43,833 bases of DNA, taken from Acidimicrobiia bacterium. GTDB taxonomy: Bacteria > Acidobacteriota > Vicinamibacteria > Vicinamibacterales > UBA2999. The stretch covers positions 1-43,833 of the forward strand of contig VFZG01000032.1 in NCBI GenBank assembly GCA_016871275.1, read 5' to 3'. The position numbers and the translations under genes are program-made. Of this stretch, positions 23,761-31,777 are shown piece after piece. Each line of letters starts with the position of its first letter. Positions within the stretch are counted from its first letter, which is position 1. The notes under the pieces were generated by a model. The model saw nothing but the letters and a program-made list of their open reading frames with translations. It was not told where the DNA came from and did no database searches.

Positions 23761-24128
23761 GCGATCAATAGCAGCCGTTCTGCCGCGACCAAGAGGAAGC
23801 TGGCGAAGATCATCTCGGGCATCGCGGTCAGGGCGGCAAGGCTTTCGACGTGGCCTTCGTCGCGTGGGTTGAACGCGTTGCCGAAGACACTCGCGTCAAT
23901 CGTGTAGCGGCCATCCTCTTCGAATGCCAGGATCGCGTTTGCGAGCTGCAGACCGATGGCCTGGTCGTAATAGCGCTGCTGCAAGTAGTTAGTAGTCGCG
24001 GCAGTCAGATCGTGTCGCTCATCGCCAGCCTTGACGACGGTCTATCCGTCGTCTTCTTCAGATGGAAACCCCGGCAGCTCATGGCCGGAGCCTTTGCCGA
24101 CGATGAGGGGCTTCGACGATAAAGACAA
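23748..24128 (-). pseudogene. Remnant of an unidentified membrane protein gene
   Basis: A minus-strand frame reads KPLIVGKGSGHELPG to an in-frame TAG near 24043, then resumes with KAGDERHDLTAATTNYL, RYYDQAIGLQLANAIL and a terminal hydrophobic segment IFASFLLVAAERLLLIARRR, stopping at 23748. The coherent composition across the stop suggests a once continuous C-terminal region. The family is not recognised; it may be related to the neighbouring DUF6090-like proteins. Confidence 0.4.
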
Positions 24129-24153
24129 GCGGAAAGGTTGAGCGAGCGGATCA

Positions 24154-24828
24154 TCACTTGGCTGCGACTTTCGCCAGCCACTCGAACAGCGCCTGACCCC
24201 GCACTGCCGACACGGCGGCGCCGACCGCTAGCAGCGTGCCGAATGGCATCGTGTACTGCAGGTCGCCGCGTCGCAGCGCGATGACCACGAGGCCGATGAT
24301 CGAGCCGGCGATCGACGCGAGCAGTAACGTCATCAGCGCGGCCTGCCAGCCCAGGAAGGCACCGATCATCGCCAGCATCTTCACGTCGCCCATGCCGACC
24401 CCTTCCCGTCGCCGGACGCGCCAATAAATTTCTGCCACGGCCCACGGCAGGCCGCCGCCGACCGCAATGCCGGCGAGCGATGATCGCCAGCCCGGTTCGA
24501 TCACCAGGCTGAACAGGAAACCGATCGCGATGCCCGGCAGTGTGATCGCATTGGGCAGCAGCCGGTGCTCGAGGTCGATCGCGAACAACGCGATCAGCGC
24601 GCTGCCCAGCACCACGCGGGCGATGCATAACGGCGTCGGACCGTAGAGCCAGAAGGCACCGGCGCACACGATCGCGGTCAGAAATGTGATGACGAGGGCC
24701 TGCCGTCCGCGAGGCGAGGCCGCCAGGATCGGACGTCGGCGCGGAAGATTGTGGACGCACAACACCAGGAAGTCCCCGATCCCGACGCCGGCCGCGGCGG
24801 CCGCCGCGAGGGTGAGCAACATCGGCAT
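24154..24828 (-). CDS. Prepilin peptidase, CpaA/TadV type (224 aa)
   Basis: Inner-membrane aspartic protease that cleaves the leader of Flp-type pilins. The two catalytic aspartates are in AIDLEHRLLPN (D85) and the diagnostic GVGMGDVK (D148). There are about seven transmembrane segments. The zinc-binding CxxC methylase region of full PilD enzymes is missing, although a degenerate trace (VHNLPRRRPI) remains. ATG at 24828 was chosen; a GTG at 24864 would add 12 residues, and neither has a clear ribosome binding site. It is transcribed away from the pilus genes it serves, which begin at 27055 on the other strand. Confidence 0.85.
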   Translation of the reverse strand: MPMLLTLAAAAAAGVGIGDFLVLCVHNLPRRRPILAASPRGRQALVITFLTAIVCAGAFWLYGPTPLCIARVVLGSALIALFAIDLEHRLLPNAITLPGIAIGFLFSLVIEPGWRSSLAGIAVGGGLPWAVAEIYWRVRRREGVGMGDVKMLAMIGAFLGWQAALMTLLLASIAGSIIGLVVIALRRGDLQYTMPFGTLLAVGAAVSAVRGQALFEWLAKVAAK

Positions 24829-24905
24829 CGTCACGGGCCCGACAATATCAGAGTGGTTTGACACATGCGATCAAAACCGCTGCGGTACGGGGCGATGAGG
24901 CGCAG

Positions 24906-27012
24906 GTGAACCAGGAACGACTGCTGCGACGCGGCGTCGCGGTCGTGCTGTTCGTGAATGCGTTCCTGGTGTTCGTGCTGCAGCCGCATATCTCCAGGCA
25001 GCTCCTGCCGCTGCTCGGCGGCAGCGCCGAGGTGTGGATCGTCTGCACGCTGTTCTTCCAGGTTGCGCTGGTGGCGGGATACGCACTCGCCTTCGCGGCG
25101 CGACGCCTGCCGCTGCGCGTGTCGTTGTCCCTCCATGTGGCGCTGCTGTTGGTGGCGTGGCTGCTATGGCCGATGACCACCGGCGACGGCCCGCCGCCGG
25201 GCGCCGCGCCGCCGCTGTGGACACTGCGGCTGCTGGTCGGACAACTTGGCCTGCTCGTCACCGCGCTGACGGCGACATCGCCGCTGTTGCAGTACGCCTA
25301 TGCCCGCGCCTCACCAACCCTCGATCCGTAGCCGCTCTTCACGGCCAGCAATGCCGGCAGCATCGCCGGCCTGATCGCGTGCCCGCTGATCGTCGATCCG
25401 CTTCTCACGTTGCCGCAACAAACGCGCGCATGGAGCGCGAGCGCGATCGTGCTGCTGGCGCTGCTGGCCGTTGTCGGCCACCGCCTGAGCGCCGCATCCG
25501 GGAACGCCGCCGTGCCGCCACTCGCGCCCGGCGTCCCGATCACCGCGCGCCAACGCCTTCGGTGGACGGCGCTCGGCCTGGTCCCGTCGTTGATGCTGCT
25601 CGCCGTGACCGCCCAGATCACCACCGACATCGCGCCGGTGCCGCTGTTGTGGATCGTCCCGCTCGGCGTGTACCTCGCGTCGTTCATTCGCGTGTTCTCG
25701 CCCGGATGGCACCCGTGGCGATGGACGTGGCCGATCCTGGCCTTGCTCTCGTTGTTGATGCTCCTCAATTTCGCGAACGAGCCGAACCAGCTGTGGTGGA
25801 TCGCGGTCCACCTGATCATCCTGTGGTCGGCGTCGCTGATGTGCCACGGCGAGCTGGTGCAGACGCGGCCGGTGCCCGCGCGCTTGCCTGAGTTCTACGT
25901 GTGGATGGCCGCCGGCGGCGCCGCAGGCGGCGCTGTGGCTGGCGCCGCGGAAGATCGGCTTCACGACCGAGCTGCGATTCACCTGGAAGGTGGGAGCGGG
26001 CCTGGCCGTGATCGCAGTGCTGGCCATCATCTATCTGGTCTGGACATCCGCCGGGCTTGGCGTCACCCGCGTCGTGACGCTCGTTGCCGCCATGACGGCG
26101 GCGACGAGGCGGCATCGCCCGAGACGATTCACCGCCCTCACTACGATTGCGCTGCTGGCAATCATCATCGATCATCAAACGCATCCGCACGGTGTGGTGC
26201 TGCGCGGCCGCACGTTTTACGACACCTTCGCGGTGCGCGATTTTCTGGAGTCTCACACGCGAGTGCTCGTCCATGGCACGACGCTGCACGGCATGCAGTC
26301 CCTGCTGCCCGGACATCGCGCCGATCCCCTCAGCTATTACGGCCCCACGTCGCCGCTGGCCGACGTGTTCCGGTCACCGGCGCGGCATGATGTCCGCGTG
26401 GCGGTGCTCGGTCTTGGCGCCGGCGTGATCCTGCGCTACGCCCAACCCGGCAGCGCGTGGACGGTGTACGAGATTGATCCGGCGATCGCCCGCGTCGCCG
26501 AGGACCCCGCCCTGTTTTCTCATTGGGCCGAGGCAGCGGTGTCGCCGGTCTTGGTGGTGGGCGATGGACGGATGCGCCTGCGCGACGCGCCCGACGCCTC
26601 GTACGATCTGATTGTCGCCGACGCGTTCGCCTCCGACTCCGTCCCGATTCATCTCCTGACGCGCGAGGCGATGGCGCTCTACCAACGCAAGCTGCGCGCG
26701 GGCGGCGCCGTCTTGTTCAATGTGTCCAATCGCTACCTGGATCTGCCGGCGCCGATTGCCGCCACGGCCGCGCAACTGGGGCTGGTGGCGTATGGGGCTG
26801 CCGACGACACCCAGGATGAAGCCGCCGGGCTGTTTCCGTCGCGGTGGGTGCTGGTCGGCGCCGCGGGCGCGCCGCCGCCGGCTGAGCGGTGGAAGCTCAT
26901 CCCCACTGATTCGGCCGATCAAGGTTGGTCGGACGAGCACAACAATTTGTTCGCCGTTTTACGGCCGGTTCTCGCGCTGCGTGAACTGAGTTCAGTGGTA
27001 GTTCACTATTGA
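24906..27012 (+). pseudogene. Broken spermidine synthase-like membrane protein
   Basis: Resembles fused membrane spermidine synthases: an N-terminal multi-pass domain, then a SpeE-like methyltransferase fold. The first part (VVLFVNAFLVFVLQPHISR onward) stops at TAG 25329-25331, where the family would continue DPY-PLFTASNAGS, so one tyrosine codon has become a stop. The frame resumes to about 25930, where a frameshift breaks FYVWMAAGGAAGG. The last frame carries GRTFYDTF, AVLGLGAGVILRY, YEIDP and a late ADAFASDSVPIHLLTREA to the stop at 27010-27012. Two independent lesions indicate a true pseudogene unless both are sequencing errors. The likely GTG start is 24906. Confidence 0.8.
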
Positions 27013-27037
27013 CCATCCTGGGTGAAAGGGCTAGTCT
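26981..27037 (+). promoter_or_regulatory. Palindrome and possible promoter before the pilin genes
   Basis: TGAACTGAGTTCA (26982-26994) is a near-perfect palindrome, and GTGAACT (26981) pairs with AGTTCAC (27000-27006). TTGACC follows (27009-27014) with a weak TAGTCT 17 bases on. This could be an operator plus -35/-10 pair for the pilus operon. The overlap with the dying end of the pseudogene makes a coding origin of the palindrome unlikely but not excluded. Confidence 0.3.
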
Positions 27038-27054
27038 GTCGCCGTTACGACGCT

Positions 27055-27219
27055 ATGAGAGGTTGGCACCGGGGGCAACACGGACAGACAACCACCGAGT
27101 GGCTGATGGTGGCCGGGGTACTGACCGGCGTCGCCGTCCTGTTCGCGAACACGTTTCCAACCACAATCAGATCGGTCTTGCGCGCGGTGGGAGTGGCGCT
27201 GAGGACTGCAGCGCCGTGA
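27055..27219 (+). CDS. Flp-family pilin-like protein (54 aa)
   Basis: Small class III prepilin. A short basic leader ends HRGQHG and is followed by QTTTEWLMVAGVLTGVAVLF. The processing G is followed by Q1 with glutamate at +5 and an aromatic (W) at +6, as required by CpaA/TadV peptidases. The single hydrophobic helix is the pilin core. ATG at 27055 was taken; 27022 is an alternative that gives an unusually long leader. The stop overlaps a GTG start of the next pilin-like gene (GTGA). Confidence 0.75.
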   Translation: MRGWHRGQHGQTTTEWLMVAGVLTGVAVLFANTFPTTIRSVLRAVGVALRTAAP

Positions 27220-27398
27220 CGCCGCGGGTCCGGCAGGTGGAAGCGGGACAGACGTTCACGGAAACAGCGATGATCCTCGGCATTGTCACCGCCCTCATTA
27301 TCGGCCTGACCGGAATCATCGTGCCCAGCTTCGCCACTGCCGTCGCTGGGTTGGTTCGTCACATGCTCGTGTTTGTGGGATCAGCAGATCCTTCGTAG
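27216..27398 (+). CDS. Second Flp-like pilin, overlapping start (60 aa)
   Basis: GTG at 27216 overlaps the previous stop (GTGA). The leader ends RQVEAG and is followed by QTFTETAMILGIVTALIIGL: cleavage glycine, Q1, glutamate at +5, then a hydrophobic helix. Residue +6 is threonine rather than tyrosine, so it may be a minor pilin. It would be translationally coupled to the gene before it. The short length and normal leader argue for a real gene. Confidence 0.65.
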   Translation: MTPRVRQVEAGQTFTETAMILGIVTALIIGLTGIIVPSFATAVAGLVRHMLVFVGSADPS

Positions 27399-27412
27399 GA
27401 GGAGAGATAATC

Positions 27413-27679
27413 ATGCGCGCCTCACGCTCACTGTCGGATCGGCTGCTCTATCGCCAGGTTGCCACCTTGACCCGGGCCCGGGATTTCGGCCGGCGGCTGC
27501 AGACCCTCAAAAATGACGAGAAGGGCCAGACGCCCACCGAGTACCTGATGATCGTCGGCTTGATGGCGGCCGTCATCGTGTTGGTATTCGTGACGTTCTA
27601 CTGGAAAGAGGTCAAGGCCTCGACCCAGGAATGGGTCCAGCAAGTCAAGGACGCCATCGTCGGAAAAGACATCAAGTAG
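27413..27679 (+). CDS. Flp-family major pilin candidate (88 aa)
   Basis: Best-looking structural pilin of the locus. The leader of about 38 residues ends NDEKG and is followed by QTPTEYLMIVGLMAAVIVLV with the canonical E5-Y6 pair. A 30-residue C-terminal region (YWKEVKASTQEWVQQVKD) follows. The ribosome binding site GGAGGAGAG lies nine bases before ATG and is the strongest in the pilus cluster, which fits high expression. The leader is longer than usual for Flp pilins (about 15-25), so an internal start is possible. Confidence 0.85.
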   Translation: MRASRSLSDRLLYRQVATLTRARDFGRRLQTLKNDEKGQTPTEYLMIVGLMAAVIVLVFVTFYWKEVKASTQEWVQQVKDAIVGKDIK

Positions 27680-27684
27680 GCGCC

Positions 27685-28146
27685 GTGTCGAGCCGACGAC
27701 CGATCGGAGCGCGAGGCCAAGCCGGGCAGGCCGCGCTCGAGACCATGGTCGTGATGAGCTTTTTGTTCACGCTCATCTTCGGCTTCGTCCACATCTGCAT
27801 GTTCGTGGTCACCAAGTCGATGACCAACTATGCGGCGTTTACCGGTGCGCGGGCCATGCTGGTCGACGCCAGCCTCGACAATGCCGCGCGCCAGGTGATG
27901 AGCGAGATCCAGTGGTGGGCCGGTGGCGCGGCGGTCAACGACGCCAAGGTCACCATTCAGGCCTATCAACTCGGGCCGCGTCACGGCGCCAAGCGGCGCA
28001 CCGGCGTGCGGATCACCTATCCACTCCCGTTTGGGTATCCGATCTTCCGAAACGGTCTCGGCACGGTACGCGCGATCGGTTTTGCGCCGACCGTCGAGAT
28101 GAAGCCGGAATACGCAGTGGCCGAAGAGGGAGACAACCAGAAATGA
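27685..28146 (+). CDS. TadE-like pseudopilin (153 aa)
   Basis: TadE-type minor pilin. A short leader is followed by G and QAALETMVVMSFLFTLIFGF, with glutamate at +5 and a hydrophobic helix, then a soluble domain of about 110 residues starting YAAFTGARAMLVD. The GTG start at 27685 is five bases after the pilin stop. Its stop overlaps the next gene (ATGA). Such proteins are processed by the same prepilin peptidase and are needed for Tad pilus assembly. Confidence 0.8.
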   Translation: MSSRRPIGARGQAGQAALETMVVMSFLFTLIFGFVHICMFVVTKSMTNYAAFTGARAMLVDASLDNAARQVMSEIQWWAGGAAVNDAKVTIQAYQLGPRHGAKRRTGVRITYPLPFGYPIFRNGLGTVRAIGFAPTVEMKPEYAVAEEGDNQK

Positions 28147-29144
28147 CGTTCGCGTTGAGGCCGCGGTCCGAAGCCGGCCAGACCACCGCCCTCGTCTGCG
28201 CGATGTTGTTCACGCTGACGATGTTCGTGGCGTTGGTGGTGAACGTCGGCCAGATGGTGAACCGGCGCGTGGCGCTGCAAGTGATCGCCGACGCCGGCGC
28301 GTGGTCAGGCGCGACGGCGCAGGCCGTCCAGCTCAATCACTACGCGTACTGGAGCCGCCTGGTCCAGAACGCCTACCAAAACGCGTCGGGCACCAGCCTC
28401 GGTTTCAATTTCAGCGAATGCTGGTCAGGCGTCGCGGCCGTGGGACTGTTCTATTACGCGCAAAGCGGGATGCTGAGGGCAGTCGTCAACTTCAATAACA
28501 AGGCCTACGCCCAGGCGGAGAGCAACAGCCTCTTCAATATCGACGATCTCTTTCCCGGCGAACGCACGAATTTTGGGTTTTCGACGATGGCCGGACCGGA
28601 GGATGGCAACGTGTACGCGCCGCTCAACGGCAATATTCTGCCGTTCCCACTCAGCCAAGGCGACAGGCTGTACACCGGTGATCACGAGTGGAAAAACGAG
28701 ACCATCATGCAGCCGCTTATCGAGTTGAGTAACTCGTTTTTTGGCAGCGCGCCATGGGCGGTGTCGCAAGCCGGGTCAGGCTCGGAAAACTGGCAGTGCG
28801 CGACGTTATTTCCGCCGACTTCGTTCCGCATCCCCATGATAGGTCCGGCCGGCTACAAGCTGCAGAAGCTCGGTCAGGCGTACATCTTCGTGTGGACCGT
28901 CAAGGAAAACAAACCGACCAAGGTTCTGTTCTTCGACAAATACCTCGGGCCGGACGCCGTGCCGGCGATGACGGCGGTGGCTGTCGCTAAAGCGGTCGGC
29001 GGCGACGTGCACAAAGGCATATCGCGCTACCGGGCGAAGATGGTGCCGGTCAGCGAATACAGTCTCTCGGGCGGGAGGATTAGCGATCCGCTGGCCCGTC
29101 CAGGACGCATCTTGCCCAATCCCTTTCGCCAGATCGTTCACTGA
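28143..29144 (+). CDS. TadG/TadE-like pilus protein (333 aa)
   Basis: N-terminal leader followed by G and QTTALVCAMLFTLTMFVALVVNVGQMVN, one hydrophobic helix as in the TadG/TadE-like (Tad domain) group. A 280-residue extracytoplasmic domain of unrecognised fold follows. The glutamate at +5 is replaced by leucine, so cleavage may differ from that of the pilins or not occur. ATG overlaps the previous stop. TadG proteins span inner membrane and periplasm in Tad systems; the C-terminal VWA domain of some TadG is not seen here. Confidence 0.7.
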   Translation: MTFALRPRSEAGQTTALVCAMLFTLTMFVALVVNVGQMVNRRVALQVIADAGAWSGATAQAVQLNHYAYWSRLVQNAYQNASGTSLGFNFSECWSGVAAVGLFYYAQSGMLRAVVNFNNKAYAQAESNSLFNIDDLFPGERTNFGFSTMAGPEDGNVYAPLNGNILPFPLSQGDRLYTGDHEWKNETIMQPLIELSNSFFGSAPWAVSQAGSGSENWQCATLFPPTSFRIPMIGPAGYKLQKLGQAYIFVWTVKENKPTKVLFFDKYLGPDAVPAMTAVAVAKAVGGDVHKGISRYRAKMVPVSEYSLSGGRISDPLARPGRILPNPFRQIVH

Positions 29145-29151
29145 GGCCGCC

Positions 29152-29622
29152 ATGCCAAGACCACTACGCTGGCGCAACGAGCGCGGCACCGCCGTCACCG
29201 AGACCCTGCTGCTAACGTGGATCATCATCGTCTTCGTGGCCGCGTCACTGCAGCTGTTTCGCGTCAACCAGGCGATTTACTCGTCGATCACCACCGCGCA
29301 CATGTTGATGTTCGAAGGCGCGCTGGAGGCCAATTGCTTCAAGCAGAGCGACAAGTGCATCTTCAACTCCGACGGTCATGCGCAGGTCAAGTGGACGCCG
29401 GCCAAGATGCCGGAGATATTGGTCGAGCGAGTGGGGATGTTTGCGTCGCGGCTGACGGCGCCGCTGCGGCTGACCGCGTGGTCGGGCGCGGCGACCAAGC
29501 GGGCCGACGGCTATAAGCGGACGCGGATGGGCGCGGGCACGTACTATCCAATTTGCAGGTGCGCCAGCTTCGGTGGCTGCCTGGACAGCCTGCAGAGCGT
29601 TCCCGGTCCAGGTTTCTGTTGA
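29152..29622 (+). CDS. TadE-like pseudopilin with cysteine-rich tail (156 aa)
   Basis: Class III signal with leader ending ERG, followed by TAVTETLLLTWIIIVFVAAS, with glutamate at +5. After the helix comes a soluble domain of about 110 residues with six cysteines (NCFKQSDKCIF near 62-70, and CRCASFGGC and a final FC at the C-terminus) that could form disulfides in the periplasm. It starts eight bases after the previous gene. Function as a minor pilin is inferred from the signal and position only. Confidence 0.72.
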   Translation: MPRPLRWRNERGTAVTETLLLTWIIIVFVAASLQLFRVNQAIYSSITTAHMLMFEGALEANCFKQSDKCIFNSDGHAQVKWTPAKMPEILVERVGMFASRLTAPLRLTAWSGAATKRADGYKRTRMGAGTYYPICRCASFGGCLDSLQSVPGPGFC

Positions 29623-29661
29623 CGTTCCGGCGACACCACGTTTTCCGGGAGGGACGGGATT

Positions 29662-30510
29662 ATGCGAAATAGAGGACGCCTCGTTGCGGCCGTCGCGGCC
29701 GGAGTCGCCGCGGTGGTGCTCACTTGGCTGTACATCAGCATCCGCGAGGCGTCACTGCTCTCACAGTCCGAGCCGCAGATGGTGGTCGTCTCGAAGGTGG
29801 ATATTCCCGGCAACAGCGTGATCGACGCCGGCATGTTCGAGCTCAAGCCGGTGCCGTCGGCATTCGCCCAACCGCGAGTGGTGACCAAGCCCGAGGATGT
29901 GCAGGGTCGTGTGGCGACCGTGCCGATCGCGGCGGGCAGCCAGATCCTGGCGACGATGCTCGGCGACGAATCCGAGGGGGCGCTGGCGTATGAAGTGCCG
30001 TCGGGGCAGCGCGCCCTCTCGATCGCCGCGGCCGACGTGATGGGCGTCGGCGGACTCGTGCGCCCGGGCAACCGCGTCGACATCATCGGCACCTTCGAAT
30101 ACGGACGCCCCACCGGGATCAGCCAGAACGGCACCATCAGTTACGCCGACGAGCGAACCGAAACCCGCTTGATGATGCAGGACGTGCGCGTGCTCGCCGT
30201 CGACAAGGAACATCGTCGCCGCGGCGCGCCCCCGCGCCCGGTGCCGACGGCCGAGGCCGCGGCCGAAGCCGCCGCCACGCCCGAGCCCGACATCCGCAAC
30301 GTCACCGTGCTCGTCAGCTTGCGCCAGGCGCAGGAGCTCATCCTGGCGCAGGAGATTGGCACGCTCACGCTCGCCTTACGATCGAACCTCGATGGCGGCC
30401 GCGTCGAGAATCTCCCCAACCTCGATCCGATCACGCTGCTTGGCGTGCAGACACCGGTCAAGCGCCGTCCGCAACCCGTCTGGCGCGAACTGCGCGGCGG
30501 TGGATTCTAG
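29662..30510 (+). CDS. cpaB: Flp pilus assembly protein CpaB/RcpC (282 aa)
   Basis: Periplasmic CpaB/RcpC, thought to link the secretin to the inner-membrane machinery. One N-terminal transmembrane anchor (8-27), then a SAF domain beginning VVVSKVDIPGNSVID and a beta-rich core (RALSIAAADVMGVGGLVRPGNRVDII). A Pro/Ala-rich insertion at about 190-210 interrupts the second half, and a basic proline-rich tail ends the protein. It starts 39 bases after the TadE-like gene; GGGAGGGACGGG precedes ATG. Confidence 0.88.
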   Translation: MRNRGRLVAAVAAGVAAVVLTWLYISIREASLLSQSEPQMVVVSKVDIPGNSVIDAGMFELKPVPSAFAQPRVVTKPEDVQGRVATVPIAAGSQILATMLGDESEGALAYEVPSGQRALSIAAADVMGVGGLVRPGNRVDIIGTFEYGRPTGISQNGTISYADERTETRLMMQDVRVLAVDKEHRRRGAPPRPVPTAEAAAEAAATPEPDIRNVTVLVSLRQAQELILAQEIGTLTLALRSNLDGGRVENLPNLDPITLLGVQTPVKRRPQPVWRELRGGGF

Positions 30511-30520
30511 GAGGCAGATC

Positions 30521-31771
30521 ATGAAGTCGTCCTGGTGGTTGTCGGCGGCCTTCGTGCTCGGCGTCGCGGCGATCGCGGTGGCGCAAATCGGTGGCGCCCC
30601 TGCCGCCGCGCCGCCCCGCGAGGTTCGCCTGCTGGTCGGCGATCAATTCCTTCTCGAACCGGGGTTCGCGGTTGGCGACATCGCCGTGGCCGATCCGAAG
30701 ATTGCGGATTACCGGGTGCGCCCCGGGCGCGTCGCGATCTTGCTGCTCGGTGTCGGTAGTGGCCGCACGCGGTTGATCCTGTGGCACCAGGACAACAAGA
30801 CCCGCGACGAATTCAATCTGGTGGTCGAGACTCGTGAAGAGGCGCAGGCGGAAGCCAAATTGCGCGCCTTGCTGCGCGACTTTCCGTCGGTGAAAGTCGA
30901 ACGCGTCGGCGGCGCGCTCGTCGTGTCCGGGGTCGTCAGCGCAGAAGACGATTTGGCGCTGATCGAGCGGATGGCGGCGTCGGCCAAAGCCGAATCGTTC
31001 GTACGCTACACGCCACCGGTTGGCACGCCCGCCCTCGGCGGGGCGCTGCCGCCGCCGGGTCCCCGTTCGGCAACCGCCGCGCCACCGGTTGGCACGCCCG
31101 CCCTCGGCGGGGCGCTGCCGCCGCCGGGTCCCCGTTCGGCAACCGCCGCGCCACCCGGTACGCCGGGTGCGGCAGCGTTGCCCGGCGCGTTCGAGATTGA
31201 GTACGAAGTTCAGGTCCTCGAGGCCAGCATCACTTTCGGTAGCAATTCGTACGAAACCGGGATCGAACCGAGCGGCCGCGTGTTGTACACGACAAAAGTG
31301 CGCACCACGGTCGGCGGCAACGTTGAACTGTTTGTTCCCGGCAAGAGCCTTGCGTCAAAGGACATCAAGATTTCTCCGAAAGAGCTCGAGACCGGCGGCA
31401 TCCGCCTCACGCTCACGCCGTTCGAGTTCGAAGAGCAGCAATTGAGCACCCGCATTCTGGTCGAGACGAATCTGCCGATTAAGTCGCCGGCCTACGTGCC
31501 CGGCGGCTGGCGGCGCGCGCGGTGGGAATCCGCCAATGAGATTACAGCGCCGTTCAGCGTGGCGGGCGCGGAGTTGCTGGTGGTGCCTGAGCTGTTGACC
31601 GGCGGCAGCAGGCTGTCGAAGATCTCCAGTGTCGGGCGAACGCTCGGCGGATTGCCCGGCGTCTCGAGCATCCCGGGCGGTCAGTACGCCGGTTCCGTGC
31701 CCTATTACGACAAAAATCGCAAGACGCACCTGCTGGCGCTGTTCCGCGCGCGCGTCGTGGCGGGGCGATAG
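30521..31771 (+). CDS. cpaC: Secretin CpaC/RcpA (416 aa)
   Basis: Outer-membrane secretin of the Tad pilus. Signal peptide 1-21. The N-terminal pilus-assembly domain (REVRLLVGDQFLLEPGF to FNLVVETREEA) is followed by a BON-like segment (VKVERVGGALVVSGVV). A Pro/Gly linker holds an exact 23-residue duplication (165-187, 188-210). The C-terminal secretin domain carries EVQVLEASITFGS, GGIRLTLTPFEFEE and a final membrane-inserting region. It starts ten bases after cpaB with AGGAGG upstream of ATG. No CpaD or lipoprotein pilotin gene is adjacent. Confidence 0.88.
   Translation: MKSSWWLSAAFVLGVAAIAVAQIGGAPAAAPPREVRLLVGDQFLLEPGFAVGDIAVADPKIADYRVRPGRVAILLLGVGSGRTRLILWHQDNKTRDEFNLVVETREEAQAEAKLRALLRDFPSVKVERVGGALVVSGVVSAEDDLALIERMAASAKAESFVRYTPPVGTPALGGALPPPGPRSATAAPPVGTPALGGALPPPGPRSATAAPPGTPGAAALPGAFEIEYEVQVLEASITFGSNSYETGIEPSGRVLYTTKVRTTVGGNVELFVPGKSLASKDIKISPKELETGGIRLTLTPFEFEEQQLSTRILVETNLPIKSPAYVPGGWRRARWESANEITAPFSVAGAELLVVPELLTGGSRLSKISSVGRTLGGLPGVSSIPGGQYAGSVPYYDKNRKTHLLALFRARVVAGR
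31013..31150. repeat. Exact 69-bp tandem duplication inside the secretin gene
   Basis: The unit 31013-31081 recurs without a single difference at 31082-31150. It is 23 codons long and encodes PPVGTPALGGALPPPGPR plus SATAA in the linker before the secretin domain. A third, partial motif (PPGTPGAAALPG) follows. Base identity suggests a recent expansion. Confidence 0.97.
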
Positions 31772-31777
31772 GCGACG

